Shown here one piece after another: positions 19,601 through 28,378 of a stretch of DNA of 64,000 bases. Origin of the DNA: Sphingobacterium multivorum (GTDB taxonomy: Bacteria; Bacteroidota; Bacteroidia; Sphingobacteriales; Sphingobacteriaceae); assembly GCF_039511225.1 (NCBI RefSeq), contig NZ_CP154261.1, positions 1,488,001-1,552,000 of the forward strand, given 5' to 3'. The notes beneath the pieces are model-generated. The model had not been told where the DNA came from and did no database searches. It worked only from the letters and a program-made list of their open reading frames with translations. Position 1 is the stretch's first letter. Each line of letters begins with the position of its first letter. A program made the translations under genes and the position numbers.

Positions 19601-20757
19601 AAAAAGAACGGTTTCCTTCGTTAAATCCGACGGAAATCGAATACATCTCCATTGAAGTTATAAATACCGGCGATTGTTTTTCTGAAGAACAGATCGCGAC
19701 GCTTTACACTTCTTTCAACCGCTTATCTTCTCATCGGCCAACTTTTGAAGAAAGTTCAGGACTTGGACTTGCCATTGTGAAAGAACTGGTAGATGTGCTG
19801 GAGGGTAAAATATGGATGGTCAATAAGACCGATAAAATTTCATTTACCATTTCACTACCGTTAAGAAAACAGGCCGGGGCAGGCGATATGCAGCCTAACG
19901 TTTATGATTATACGGTTTCTGAAATCGACGATATTATTACGCAGGATACTGCAGCCCCAGAAACAAGATCGATCCCTATAAAAAAGACAGATAATATCCT
20001 GCTCATTGAAGATGACCAACAGCTGCGTGTCTATCTGGAGCAGCGTCTGGCCGAAAAATATAATGTATATACAGCAAGTGACGGCGAAGAAGGCTTAATT
20101 AAAGCCGAAAAAATTTATCCGCAACTTATTATTACCGATTTGATCATGCCAAATCGCAATGGCTTGGAAGTATGCCGTAGCCTTAGACAAAATTTTAAGA
20201 CTAGCCATATTCCTATTATTATGATTTCAGGTACGGGAGATGACAACCAGCATAAAATAAAAGCATTGGAATATGGCGCCAATGTGTTTATTGATAAACC
20301 GTTTCATGTCGACTATCTGTTGCAACAGACGGAAACCATTCTAAGAAATCAGCGGGAACTAAAAGAAAAATACAGCAAACACGTTCAGGTAGATCCCTCC
20401 AATGTAACCGTTACCTCCATGGACGAGGAACTGCTGATTAAGGCCATTCAGGTCATTGAAGAAAATATTGACAATGCCAGTTATTCCGTAGAAGATTTTG
20501 TGGCTGATATGAACGTAGGCAGAACCATTCTCTATCAAAAAATACATGATATTGTGGGAATGTCTATCAAAGAATTTATTTTGAATATGCGACTGAAAAG
20601 AAGTGCTTATCTGTTAGAAAAATCGGATTTGACGATAGCTGAAGTTGCTTACCAAACCGGGTTTAACAATGCCAAATACTTTAGCGTCTGTTTCAAAAAA
20701 CAGTTTGAACTGAGCCCTTCAGAGTTTAAGAAAAAGGTTTCCAGTGGAAAGAAATAA
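16693..20757 (+). CDS. Hybrid two-component system sensor-regulator (HTCS) of the PUL
   Basis: 1354 aa. Signal peptide, then two periplasmic seven-blade Reg_prop propellers (~25-690; repeats like GRIWYTGPDALFMYDGN, GNIWIGTEGGSLNYWN), a Y_Y_Y domain (~695-770, ending NNDGLWG), one membrane helix (~775-795), HisKA with ISHDLKTPLTL (His ~828), HATPase with NLFSNALKYTP (~942) and SSGLGLAIV (~1023). Then a receiver (IEDDQQ ~1105, Asp ~1149 in TDLIMPN, Lys in IDKPF) and an AraC-type HTH (~1275-1350). It senses a glycan fragment and activates the PUL. The G1 box reads NTGDCFSEE instead of DxGxG, which may weaken ATP binding. Expected targets are the repeats at 9255 and 22118. Confidence 0.95.
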   Translation: MNKYSLIICFLIFWGQCVLGIDLSRYRFHLMPETSYYGGIQSIAKDSLGRIWYTGPDALFMYDGNSFYQLNDIVSAIKPAQKWGYGSLIRDKKGNLFLASGQGLLKFDYERFSFHVVVPGMIRSLCVHSDGQVYMLSDNSILRYNPQKKQTESFLLPKNKSFQNILSAKGHVFLSQGAVVYQVEMTKKRLIQFADFGSTTNQVNDAVAYGGLYYFLTQRGGIHVTDLTGTLKQKIPVSVAGNSSVLTKKLYLDQTGIIWVATQAGLFFYDPATESSSALRMNLNDAYSLPNNSIWTIYPDPDQGAWIGTYGGKIAYCSLYDSRVRYFKPSPGGLNHPIVSSFQEDHLGNIWIGTEGGSLNYWNRKKDQFNPLEKSQGSSSSPHMIKRLKFDRTSKKLLISAYNGGIGSYDMDNQHFSNFNFRSPESQQPLTVYDFVNDKEGTWWMTDPDKSFLYRKKPLDPIEMVSVLDAQGKKMKLEVEALYVNNEDQLCLISHQGFFVVNPHTLKVLKHYALKDASYSANYLCSYTVTSNGEVWLGTLGKGVNVLKRDGTYVNYSVSNGFPAKMVFGILEDVATKNIWLSTSDGLFCFNWKSSKFEKARFYQENNIGSFYIHAAYKTSRGEMLFGGTNGFLLFDPAYLNKNLQKPKVFFTGFLVNNKLVKPADGSSVLTKDIGSLSNRKEDKIRLSSSQSNVEIKFSANSYLSAEKNQFAYRMLGLGEDWQISHANQKSVQFLNLPGGDYTFEIKASNNDGLWGDQISRLYIHVDPPFFLSWWAYCFYAALVSALLFFIMRYYSNKRVFKERLALERLKEQNMQELNQARIDFFTNISHDLKTPLTLVLQPLKQLKDTIVANDTALVYMDLIEKNVSRIQRMISQLLCFREIESQKITLNPQVGDFINFVRDIFSLFELYANKKGVETNISAYKDNLYVAFDYDVIEKILTNLFSNALKYTPDNGYVGVRIYSATAEEKERFPSLNPTEIEYISIEVINTGDCFSEEQIATLYTSFNRLSSHRPTFEESSGLGLAIVKELVDVLEGKIWMVNKTDKISFTISLPLRKQAGAGDMQPNVYDYTVSEIDDIITQDTAAPETRSIPIKKTDNILLIEDDQQLRVYLEQRLAEKYNVYTASDGEEGLIKAEKIYPQLIITDLIMPNRNGLEVCRSLRQNFKTSHIPIIMISGTGDDNQHKIKALEYGANVFIDKPFHVDYLLQQTETILRNQRELKEKYSKHVQVDPSNVTVTSMDEELLIKAIQVIEENIDNASYSVEDFVADMNVGRTILYQKIHDIVGMSIKEFILNMRLKRSAYLLEKSDLTIAEVAYQTGFNNAKYFSVCFKKQFELSPSEFKKKVSSGKK

Positions 20758-20835
20758 AAATACAGCCAATAGTTTACCGATTTACCCTTTCAGATAGGAG
20801 GAAGGCAATTCTATATTTTTGAAATCCTAACGATC

Positions 20836-22065
20836 ATGAAAATGACAATTTTTAGAAAAACGTTTCTGCTTACATATTGCTTTTGCTTGTTTAACGTAAT
20901 GTATCTGACAGCGGCTGTCGCCCAAAAGGTAGATGAGACTTCGATCAGCCCCAATAGATACAAAAGTGGTTCCCAGTCAGAACGTATACAAAAAGCCATA
21001 AATGAAGCAAAAAAGTCGACTAGGAAAGTAGTGATCCCTAAATACGATGCGGTAACGAAAAAAAGTGTCTGGCTCATCGATCAGGCCATTTTGCTTCCGG
21101 GCGATTTTGAACTTGAATTGAATAACTGTACCATTAAGCTATCGGATAAATGCCGGGATAATTTTATTCGTTCGGCAAATGCAGGGTTGGCAATTAAAGA
21201 TATAGCACCCACAAAGAATATCAAGATTATCGGAAAAGGAAATGTTCTTTTAGAAGGAGCTGATCATCCCAGAGCTACCGGTGACCATAATAAAATCTTG
21301 TCCTTAAATCCCAGCGGATTTGGACAATCTTATGGTACAGATGCAGGTAAGCCCGGAGAGAACCAAAAAGGTGGATGGCGGAACCACGCCATTATATTGG
21401 CTCACACTGATGTATTTGAGGTTAGCGGCATTACATTAAAGGATTATCATGGGCATGGACTGGTATTGGAACGCTGTACAAACGGTAAGGTAAGCGATAT
21501 TACTTTTAACGTAAGGCAGGCCGTCACTGTTGATGGAGTAGACAAACAGATTTTGAATCAAGACGGCATGGGCGTACGTTTTGGCTGTAAAAATATTCTT
21601 ATTGCAAATTGCAAAGGTAAAAGTGGTGACGACTTTATTAATATAGGATTAACAGACACCGGAGTGGGAGCAGGCGAAGAAAATGTCAATGTGGTCAGTG
21701 GTTCGATATATCGGGGCGAAATCGACAACATTTCAACTATTTATCTTCAGAACTGGCAGGACTTCTATTCAATTTCACACCGATCCATACGGATTATGCC
21801 TGTGGGTAAACTTCGTATAAGTCATGTTTTTATCGAGAATATGGTCATCAGTCCGCTAGCAAAACAAGGTTTGGTGGTCGAGTATGGCGAGCATGTGCAG
21901 GGCTTATTTGTAAGAAATTTAATCAGTCATCAACCGATAAAAGCCAAAGGTATCTCGCAGGCCAGTTTCCGCGATATCATATATAAAGGTCAGGGTGAAG
22001 CTATCGATGTGCAACCAAGCGATACCGTTATCCTAGATCATCTAATGTGTATAAAAAACGAATAA
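20836..22065 (+). CDS. GH28-like right-handed beta-helix protein
   Basis: 409 aa with signal peptide (~9-31). The fold is a pectin-lyase-type parallel beta-helix: KNIKIIGKGNVLLEG, VFEVSGITLKDYHGHGLVLE, KNILIANCKGKSGDDFINIG. Polygalacturonase-like catalytic motifs are partly present (NQDGMG at ~240 and SGDDF at ~262, with SHRSIRI near 315), so it could be a glycoside hydrolase of GH28 type. The match is distant and a lyase or binding role is possible. It lies between the HTCS gene and the susC promoter and is probably the last gene of the first PUL block. Confidence 0.7.
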   Translation: MKMTIFRKTFLLTYCFCLFNVMYLTAAVAQKVDETSISPNRYKSGSQSERIQKAINEAKKSTRKVVIPKYDAVTKKSVWLIDQAILLPGDFELELNNCTIKLSDKCRDNFIRSANAGLAIKDIAPTKNIKIIGKGNVLLEGADHPRATGDHNKILSLNPSGFGQSYGTDAGKPGENQKGGWRNHAIILAHTDVFEVSGITLKDYHGHGLVLERCTNGKVSDITFNVRQAVTVDGVDKQILNQDGMGVRFGCKNILIANCKGKSGDDFINIGLTDTGVGAGEENVNVVSGSIYRGEIDNISTIYLQNWQDFYSISHRSIRIMPVGKLRISHVFIENMVISPLAKQGLVVEYGEHVQGLFVRNLISHQPIKAKGISQASFRDIIYKGQGEAIDVQPSDTVILDHLMCIKNE

Positions 22066-22117
22066 TAAAGCGCTTCTAACCTCCATTTTACAGCGAAAAA
22101 CACATGTTTTTGCCTTT

Positions 22118-22182
22118 TGTACAAAATCAAACCATTTTCGTACAAAAACGAACCCTACGAATTGGTGATGATAATAGTTTTG
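22118..22182 (+). promoter_or_regulatory. Putative HTCS operator and -7 element before susC
   Basis: Direct repeats TGTACAAAATCAAACC (22118-22133) and CGTACAAAAACGAACC (22139-22154), 21 bp apart, followed after 20 bp by the -7 element TAGTTTTG (22175-22182). Spacing and sequence mirror 9255-9320. A leader of about 160 bases separates the -7 element from the susC ATG. I see no -33 TTTG at the right distance, consistent with activator dependence. Confidence 0.65.
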
Positions 22183-22348
22183 TCTTAACCAATTTTAAAA
22201 AAGCAAAATATGTGTATGAAAATTCCTCCCGACCACGTGATTAGGCTCACGCAGGGTAATCCGAACTGACCTAGTTTAAACTCATATTCTTTACGAGAAA
22301 GGGAAAGTAAAGAACGCAAGTAAATTTTAAACTAACCATTATAAATCA

Positions 22349-25345
22349 ATGATACAAAAGATACATATCTGGCTCAGGAGCTGGATAATGAGTGCTACCC
22401 TATCGGTGGTGGCGACTAATTATGCTTATTCACAAGCAACAGATCAAATAAATGTCAAAGGTCAGGTCACCAATGATGCAGGAGAAGGCCTTAAAGGTGT
22501 TTCGGTCATGATTAAAGGGGCGAAAACCGGTGTTCAGACAGATGCAAATGGCCGTTATACCATTCTGGCGCCACGCACGGCTACGCTACTTTTTACCTAC
22601 ATCGGTTTCAATAGCCAGGAATTAGAGGTCAATCCATCAGGAATCATCAATGTGAAGATGTCAGGAAATAATGTCCTGGATCAGGTTGTGGTCGTAGGGT
22701 ACGGTACAGCCAAGAAGAAAGATTTGACGGGAGGTTTGGCCGTGGTAGGAAAAGAGCAGTTAAGCATGGTATCTACCTCAAATCTGATGGATCGCTTGGT
22801 GGGGCAGGTGGCCGGTTTCTCCATTACGACTGGAGAAGCTGCACCGGGAGCGTCACAGACCCTGTTGATACGGGGTGAAAATTCGATATCGGCCAACAAT
22901 AGTCCATTGATTATTTTAGATGGTATTCCCTACAGCGGATCCCTGGCAGATATCGATCCTAACAACGTCGAAAACCTTTCGATCTTAAAAGATGCCTCCG
23001 CTTCGGCTATCTACGGTTCGCGTGCGGCCAATGGGGTTATTCTGATACAAACAAAACGGGGGGCGTTGGGTAGAGCTCAGGTAAACTATAAAGGTTTGAT
23101 CGGCATGGCCGAGCCTATGCAACGCATCAATGTCATGGGGCCAAATGAATATATCCGCTTTCAACAAGATATTGCCCGAATTAGGCAAGGCTATACTGGG
23201 GCGCTATTGGATCCTATCGCCGGGGATATTATTAGCGTAACAGAGCGCGGTAATTATGCGAAAGGCATTACGAACAATTGGCAGGATTACGTCTTTCGAA
23301 AAGCCATGACCATGGATCATCAGCTGAGCATTTCAGGTGGTACAGAGAATACAAAATATATGGCTGCCCTTGCAGCTTTGGATCAAGAGGGTGTGGTATA
23401 CAATTCTAAGTTGTCCCGTTTAAATATAACCACCAATGTGGACCAGACTTTTAATAAATGGTTAACCACTGGTGTTGGCCTGCAATATACCCGAAAAAGC
23501 GACGGTGGTATTACGCCAAATTTGGAACATGCCATAAAACAAAGTCCTTATGGAAGCTATAAAGACGAATCGGGGAAGTATGTGCCCGAGCCCATGGAGT
23601 ATTCATTGATCGTCAATCCGATGCGCAACGTTAATGCGATTCAGGATAGGTATAATAACAACTTCTTTCTTTCGGGCTATGCCAATATTTTGCTGCCGGT
23701 GGAGGGCCTTTCCTTACGATCAAATTTTGGTTATAATTATCGGAACGGATTTACAGGAACCTATTACGGGCGCAACACCTTTGAGGGCCGGGATCAAGGT
23801 ACGCAAGCCGGAGGTAGTGCTTCCATTAACAATTCCAACTATAACGATTATACCTGGGAAAATCTGCTCAAATACGAGCGGCAGATTGGCGATCATCGTT
23901 TTGATGTGACGGGTTTATTCAGTATGCAAAAAACGAAAAGCTGGTCAACAGCCCAGAGCGGAGCTGGTTTTGTAACCGATGACACCGAATACTTTATGAT
24001 CGGTTCGGCCAGCCGTCTAGTTTCCAATAGTGCTTCGTTGTCAGAATCAGCTATGCTGTCGTATATGGGCAGGATAAATTATGCCTACAAAGGTAAATAT
24101 CTATTAACCTTGACAGGACGTACAGACGGAGCCTCGGTATTTGGTATCAACAATAAATACGCATTCTTCCCTGTGGCGGCGGCAGCATGGCAAATTGGAG
24201 AAGAGCGTTTTCTGAAAGATAATGTCAAATGGCTGGACATGCTGAAAATCCGTATTTCTTACGGTGCCAACGGTAACCAGGCGATTACACCCTACCGCAC
24301 CTTAGACCGCCTATATTCCAATGTAAAATATATCTGGGGCGATGATGGTACTGCCGTTACGACAGCCTATTTGGCCGGTGATGGTGTGGGGAACCCTAAT
24401 CTGAAATGGGAAACCACCTATTCGACCAACCTGGGGCTTGACTTTCAGTTGTTTAATAATAGATTGGGCGGTACTATTGATGCTTATATCTCTAAAACGA
24501 AAGATTTACTGATGACCCGTACTGTACCTATCATGAATGGGTATAACCGAATTTGGGACAATATCGGCGCTACCCAAAATAAAGGTATTGAGGTCACCTT
24601 AAACTCGACGAACGTTAAAGGAGAAAATTTTCAATGGAATACGACCGCAGTGTTTTCCTTAAACCGCGATAAAATTGTCGAGTTGAGAGGGGATGGTATC
24701 GATGATATTGCCAATAACTGGTTTATTGGTCAGCCATTGAGAGTATTCTACGATTATAAAATGATCGGTGTATGGCAGAATGGTGAAGCCATTACTGTTG
24801 ATGGGGCAGCTCCCGGAGCCGCTAAATTGTACGATCGCGATGGCAATGGAAAAATAGAAGCCAGTGATCGGGTAGTTATCGGGTCTAAAAACCCACGCTA
24901 CACTGCTTCTTTAGCCAACCGGTTTGCTTACAAAAATTTTTATGCATCAGCTTTAGTGACCGGTGTTTTTGATGTATGGCGCGATGATCACATGGCCAAT
25001 CTAGGTGCTTGGACTTTTGGAATTACCAACTATGTACACGATGCCAATTATTGGACGCCCGAGAATCCTAATGCGACGATCGTTTCGCCGGGCTATCTCA
25101 ATCCATTGGGACACGGCTATTATAAAAAGGTGAGCTACGTACAGGTGAAGAACATCACCTTTGGCTATAAGTTGCCACACAAAATTGCTAAAAAGGTAGG
25201 TGTAAATGGTATTGATGTAAATGTCAGCGTCAACAATCTCAATACGATTTCTAATATCAGGGAGGTACTCAATTACGACAACAGCTGGATGGCCTCTTAT
25301 CCAACAGCACGATCGTACATGTTTGGCTTAAATGTAAACTTCTAA
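22349..25345 (+). CDS. SusC/RagA-family TonB-dependent outer-membrane transporter
   Basis: 998 aa. Signal peptide (to ~SYSQ, residue 30), carboxypeptidase-regulatory-like domain (~36-108, VKGQVTNDAGEGLKGVSV), TonB-box region VVVVGYGTAKKKDLTG, plug domain (~120-240) with the SusC signature ENLSILKDASASAIYGSR and ANGVILIQTK, then the 22-strand barrel ending MFGLNVNF. It imports oligosaccharides with the SusD lipoprotein that caps it. The next gene starts 11 bases after its stop. Confidence 0.95.
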   Translation: MIQKIHIWLRSWIMSATLSVVATNYAYSQATDQINVKGQVTNDAGEGLKGVSVMIKGAKTGVQTDANGRYTILAPRTATLLFTYIGFNSQELEVNPSGIINVKMSGNNVLDQVVVVGYGTAKKKDLTGGLAVVGKEQLSMVSTSNLMDRLVGQVAGFSITTGEAAPGASQTLLIRGENSISANNSPLIILDGIPYSGSLADIDPNNVENLSILKDASASAIYGSRAANGVILIQTKRGALGRAQVNYKGLIGMAEPMQRINVMGPNEYIRFQQDIARIRQGYTGALLDPIAGDIISVTERGNYAKGITNNWQDYVFRKAMTMDHQLSISGGTENTKYMAALAALDQEGVVYNSKLSRLNITTNVDQTFNKWLTTGVGLQYTRKSDGGITPNLEHAIKQSPYGSYKDESGKYVPEPMEYSLIVNPMRNVNAIQDRYNNNFFLSGYANILLPVEGLSLRSNFGYNYRNGFTGTYYGRNTFEGRDQGTQAGGSASINNSNYNDYTWENLLKYERQIGDHRFDVTGLFSMQKTKSWSTAQSGAGFVTDDTEYFMIGSASRLVSNSASLSESAMLSYMGRINYAYKGKYLLTLTGRTDGASVFGINNKYAFFPVAAAAWQIGEERFLKDNVKWLDMLKIRISYGANGNQAITPYRTLDRLYSNVKYIWGDDGTAVTTAYLAGDGVGNPNLKWETTYSTNLGLDFQLFNNRLGGTIDAYISKTKDLLMTRTVPIMNGYNRIWDNIGATQNKGIEVTLNSTNVKGENFQWNTTAVFSLNRDKIVELRGDGIDDIANNWFIGQPLRVFYDYKMIGVWQNGEAITVDGAAPGAAKLYDRDGNGKIEASDRVVIGSKNPRYTASLANRFAYKNFYASALVTGVFDVWRDDHMANLGAWTFGITNYVHDANYWTPENPNATIVSPGYLNPLGHGYYKKVSYVQVKNITFGYKLPHKIAKKVGVNGIDVNVSVNNLNTISNIREVLNYDNSWMASYPTARSYMFGLNVNF

Positions 25346-25356
25346 TCGAATAGGAC

Positions 25357-27003
25357 ATGAAAATGAAAAATATTATCACAACAAGTTTGGGACTTATCTT
25401 ATTGTTCACCTTAGGAGGCTGTAAGAAGTTTCTGGAGGAAGAACTGAAAACTGAACTGGCGCCATCCAATACCTATACCAGCACCTACGGTTTCGAAGTG
25501 GGGAGTGCTGGTTTGTATACACTCACACGTTCAGAATACAATACCTATGGCGAAGGTGGCGCCTTCATCCATAATGGTGCCTGCCCATATGAAGCTTTAC
25601 AGGTATCTACAGATATCGCCGATGCCATTAATAGCGATGGCTCTTTGACGGCTTTTGCAAACCTTACACTTACTGCCTCAGAACGGTTTGTGGGTACTTA
25701 CTGGAATTGGGCTTACAACCTCATTTCATCGGCAAACCTGATGATGGTTTATTCCGAAAAAAATACCAATTGGGATACGCCCGCGGATAAGGCACGTTTT
25801 CAGGCTGAAGCCCGCTTCTTTCGGGCTTATGCTTACCGCACCTTGGTTTATCTCTATGGCGATGTACCCTATGTGGAAACTATCCTGTATGATTTTCAGC
25901 TTAATTTTACTCGTACACCAAAAGCCGAAGTCATCGGCCACATGGTAGACGACCTGAAGTTTGCCGTGGATAACCTGCCTACCAATCCGGACGACGTAAA
26001 AGAAGGAAAGCTGACTAAATGGGCCGCAAGTCATTTGCTGAGCGAAATCTACCTATTGCAGGGCAATCATGCCGAAGCAGAGAAGGCCGCATTGGCGGTC
26101 ATCAATAGTGGGTATTATAACCTGATGAAAAACAGATACGGCGTGAATAGCAGCAAACCAGGCGATGTATTCAGCGATTTATTTCTGGAAAATAATCAAA
26201 ATAGGAAAAGCGGCAATAAAGAAAGTATCTGGGTATTGCAGTTTCAGTTTAACACGATCGGCGGTGGTACCAATTCAGATGACTGGACCCGCCGGGCTTG
26301 GATACCCAATTACTCGACCATTACGGGATTTGTTTTGGCTGACACCTTGGGCGGTCGTGGTATCGCACAATTAGTGCCTATGAAGTGGTGGGTAGGTACT
26401 ACAGGTACCAATGCTACAGGCAATGTCGCTGGTATTTTCGAAGCAAATGATATCCGTAATTCAGGTTATAACATTAAACGCAACTGGTACTACAACAACG
26501 CGAATGAGGCCTCGCTATACGGTAAAAAAGCCAATATTACCGAGCAGACCTGGTTTACGACAAAAAGCTTATTTCCAGCGATTACAAAATTCTTTTACGG
26601 ACGTACTGAAAATTTAAGTTTGACCGGTAGTTATAAAGATCGTATGAAATTCCGTTTGGCTGAAACCTATCTGTTGCTTGCTGAAGCCTATTTGGGACAA
26701 AATATGCCAGATAAAGCCGCGCAAGCCGTCAATGAGGTGCGGAAAAGAGCCGGAGCATCCGAAATCACGGGCGCGCAGATGAATATGGATTTCCTGCTCG
26801 ATGAGCGTATCCGCGAATTAGTTGGCGAAGAAAGCAGAAGGTTTACCTTGGTGCGCACCAATACCTTGGTAGAGCGTGTCAAAAAGTATAATAATGCGAT
26901 AAAGGATAAAATTACGGACAACAATATCTTATGGCCTATTCCACAGGTGATCAGGGATGCCAATACAGGGGCGCCGTTCCCGCAGAACCCAGGTTATAAT
27001 TAA
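25357..27003 (+). CDS. SusD/RagB-family glycan-binding lipoprotein
   Basis: 548 aa. Lipoprotein signal with lipobox LGGC (Cys ~22) followed by KKFLEEE, the typical SusD start. The N-terminal SusD_3-like and C-terminal RagB parts are recognisable: FQAEARFFRAYAYRTLVYLYGDVPY, KLTKWAASHLLSEIYLLQGN, RLAETYLLLAEAYL and LLDERIRELVGEESRRFTLVR. As the surface lid of the SusC transporter it binds the glycan. It pairs with the preceding susC. Confidence 0.95.
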   Translation: MKMKNIITTSLGLILLFTLGGCKKFLEEELKTELAPSNTYTSTYGFEVGSAGLYTLTRSEYNTYGEGGAFIHNGACPYEALQVSTDIADAINSDGSLTAFANLTLTASERFVGTYWNWAYNLISSANLMMVYSEKNTNWDTPADKARFQAEARFFRAYAYRTLVYLYGDVPYVETILYDFQLNFTRTPKAEVIGHMVDDLKFAVDNLPTNPDDVKEGKLTKWAASHLLSEIYLLQGNHAEAEKAALAVINSGYYNLMKNRYGVNSSKPGDVFSDLFLENNQNRKSGNKESIWVLQFQFNTIGGGTNSDDWTRRAWIPNYSTITGFVLADTLGGRGIAQLVPMKWWVGTTGTNATGNVAGIFEANDIRNSGYNIKRNWYYNNANEASLYGKKANITEQTWFTTKSLFPAITKFFYGRTENLSLTGSYKDRMKFRLAETYLLLAEAYLGQNMPDKAAQAVNEVRKRAGASEITGAQMNMDFLLDERIRELVGEESRRFTLVRTNTLVERVKKYNNAIKDKITDNNILWPIPQVIRDANTGAPFPQNPGYN

Positions 27004-27125
27004 TGGTAGCGGGAAGCTGTACGAATAGCATTTGAATTTTCGGCAGCTTCCCAACCCGATAACAAACAGCAGCGACGCCAGTTAGGCGCATGATTCTATC
27101 CAAACGTTAGCAAAAATATAAATCA

Positions 27126-28340
27126 ATGAAAATCATCAATTATTTATACAAAACCTTATTTTTCTTAAGCATGGTACTTTGCCAGTTATCCTGCAAACAG
27201 GAAATTCAGGATATACCCAAAGTCAATGAAACGATGGCCCTTCAGCCTTCGTCGGAAAACATTACGTTGGACGAGGTCAATTTGACCAAAGATATCGTCA
27301 CATTTAACTGGAAGCCCGCCAGGGCGCAGTCAGATGATCATTTGGTCAGCTACAGTACCATGTTGGATGTTGTGGGAAATAATTTTGGGACTGGTACAGC
27401 CATATTCAATTATGAAGACGATAATGTATTCAGCAGAAGCTTTACTTCCGAGCAATTGCAAAATTGGGCAAACGAAAAGTGGGGCATACCCGCAAATAAG
27501 AGCTTTACGCTGGAGTTTAGAGTGGTCGCCCAATGGGAGGGCGGTGCTACTTTTGAGGCACCCGAAGTACGTACCGTAAGAATTACAGTAAATCCGATCA
27601 AGGCGGTTGTTTTTGATGCCGATAAAGTGTTCTTGAGCGGAAGTGCCGTTGGCGGAAACAAGGTGGAGATGCCAAAAACACTGGAAAATTTGGATCAGTA
27701 TGCCTATGTCTTGAATTTGCAGCCGGGCGAACTCGAAATTCCGGTAGAATTTAACGGTGAGACCAATTACGTCGTTACTTCCGATGGAAGCACCTCATTA
27801 AGCGATGGGAATGCTGTTGGTATTAAGATGAGGGAACGTGTGTTCTCCTGGAAAATAGAAACTGCTGGAGAATACCGTGTCGTGGTCAACATGCAAAAGG
27901 CCACAGCAACAATCTATTCACCGACAAAAATGCTTGCAGCAAAGACCGTGACCTGGACAGGTGATCAACCTTATACGACAACGGTGACAGATTTATGGAT
28001 GCACGGAAGTGTCAATGGCTGGGGAACTCCGGTTAAAATGGATTGCCAAGTAAGTTTGGCCGATCCGCAAGTTTTGGTTTATACCGGTGGTAAAGTAGGG
28101 ACTACGAAGTTTATCGTGACTGGAGATAACAGTAATAACAAAAACCTGGCTTACGCATTTAGTGCTCCGCTCACGTCTGCGGGGGTGGCCCAGACCTTGA
28201 CGCTCACTCTGGGAAAAGTAACTGAACTGGGCGGGGGCAATTCGAGTGCAAATCGCAATTCTTATTTCACTATCCCGGCGACGACCAATGTGCTGATTTT
28301 TGATTTAAGAAACATGACAATTCTGGCGTTAAAACGGTAA
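27126..28340 (+). CDS. SusE/SusF-like outer-membrane glycan-binding lipoprotein
   Basis: 404 aa. Lipobox LSC (Cys ~23). The N-terminal SusE domain (~30-155) contains TLDEVNLTKDIVTFNWKPA and an immunoglobulin-like strand pattern, followed by carbohydrate-binding modules with KVFLSGSAVGG and DLWMHGSVNGWGTPVKM, typical of SusE/F starch-binding-like repeats. In PULs such proteins lie on the cell surface next to SusCD and hold the polysaccharide. Position right after SusD supports this; the ligand is unknown. Confidence 0.8.
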   Translation: MKIINYLYKTLFFLSMVLCQLSCKQEIQDIPKVNETMALQPSSENITLDEVNLTKDIVTFNWKPARAQSDDHLVSYSTMLDVVGNNFGTGTAIFNYEDDNVFSRSFTSEQLQNWANEKWGIPANKSFTLEFRVVAQWEGGATFEAPEVRTVRITVNPIKAVVFDADKVFLSGSAVGGNKVEMPKTLENLDQYAYVLNLQPGELEIPVEFNGETNYVVTSDGSTSLSDGNAVGIKMRERVFSWKIETAGEYRVVVNMQKATATIYSPTKMLAAKTVTWTGDQPYTTTVTDLWMHGSVNGWGTPVKMDCQVSLADPQVLVYTGGKVGTTKFIVTGDNSNNKNLAYAFSAPLTSAGVAQTLTLTLGKVTELGGGNSSANRNSYFTIPATTNVLIFDLRNMTILALKR

Positions 28341-28378
28341 GCAACCGTATCCAACCGCATAAATTAACTTTAACATTT

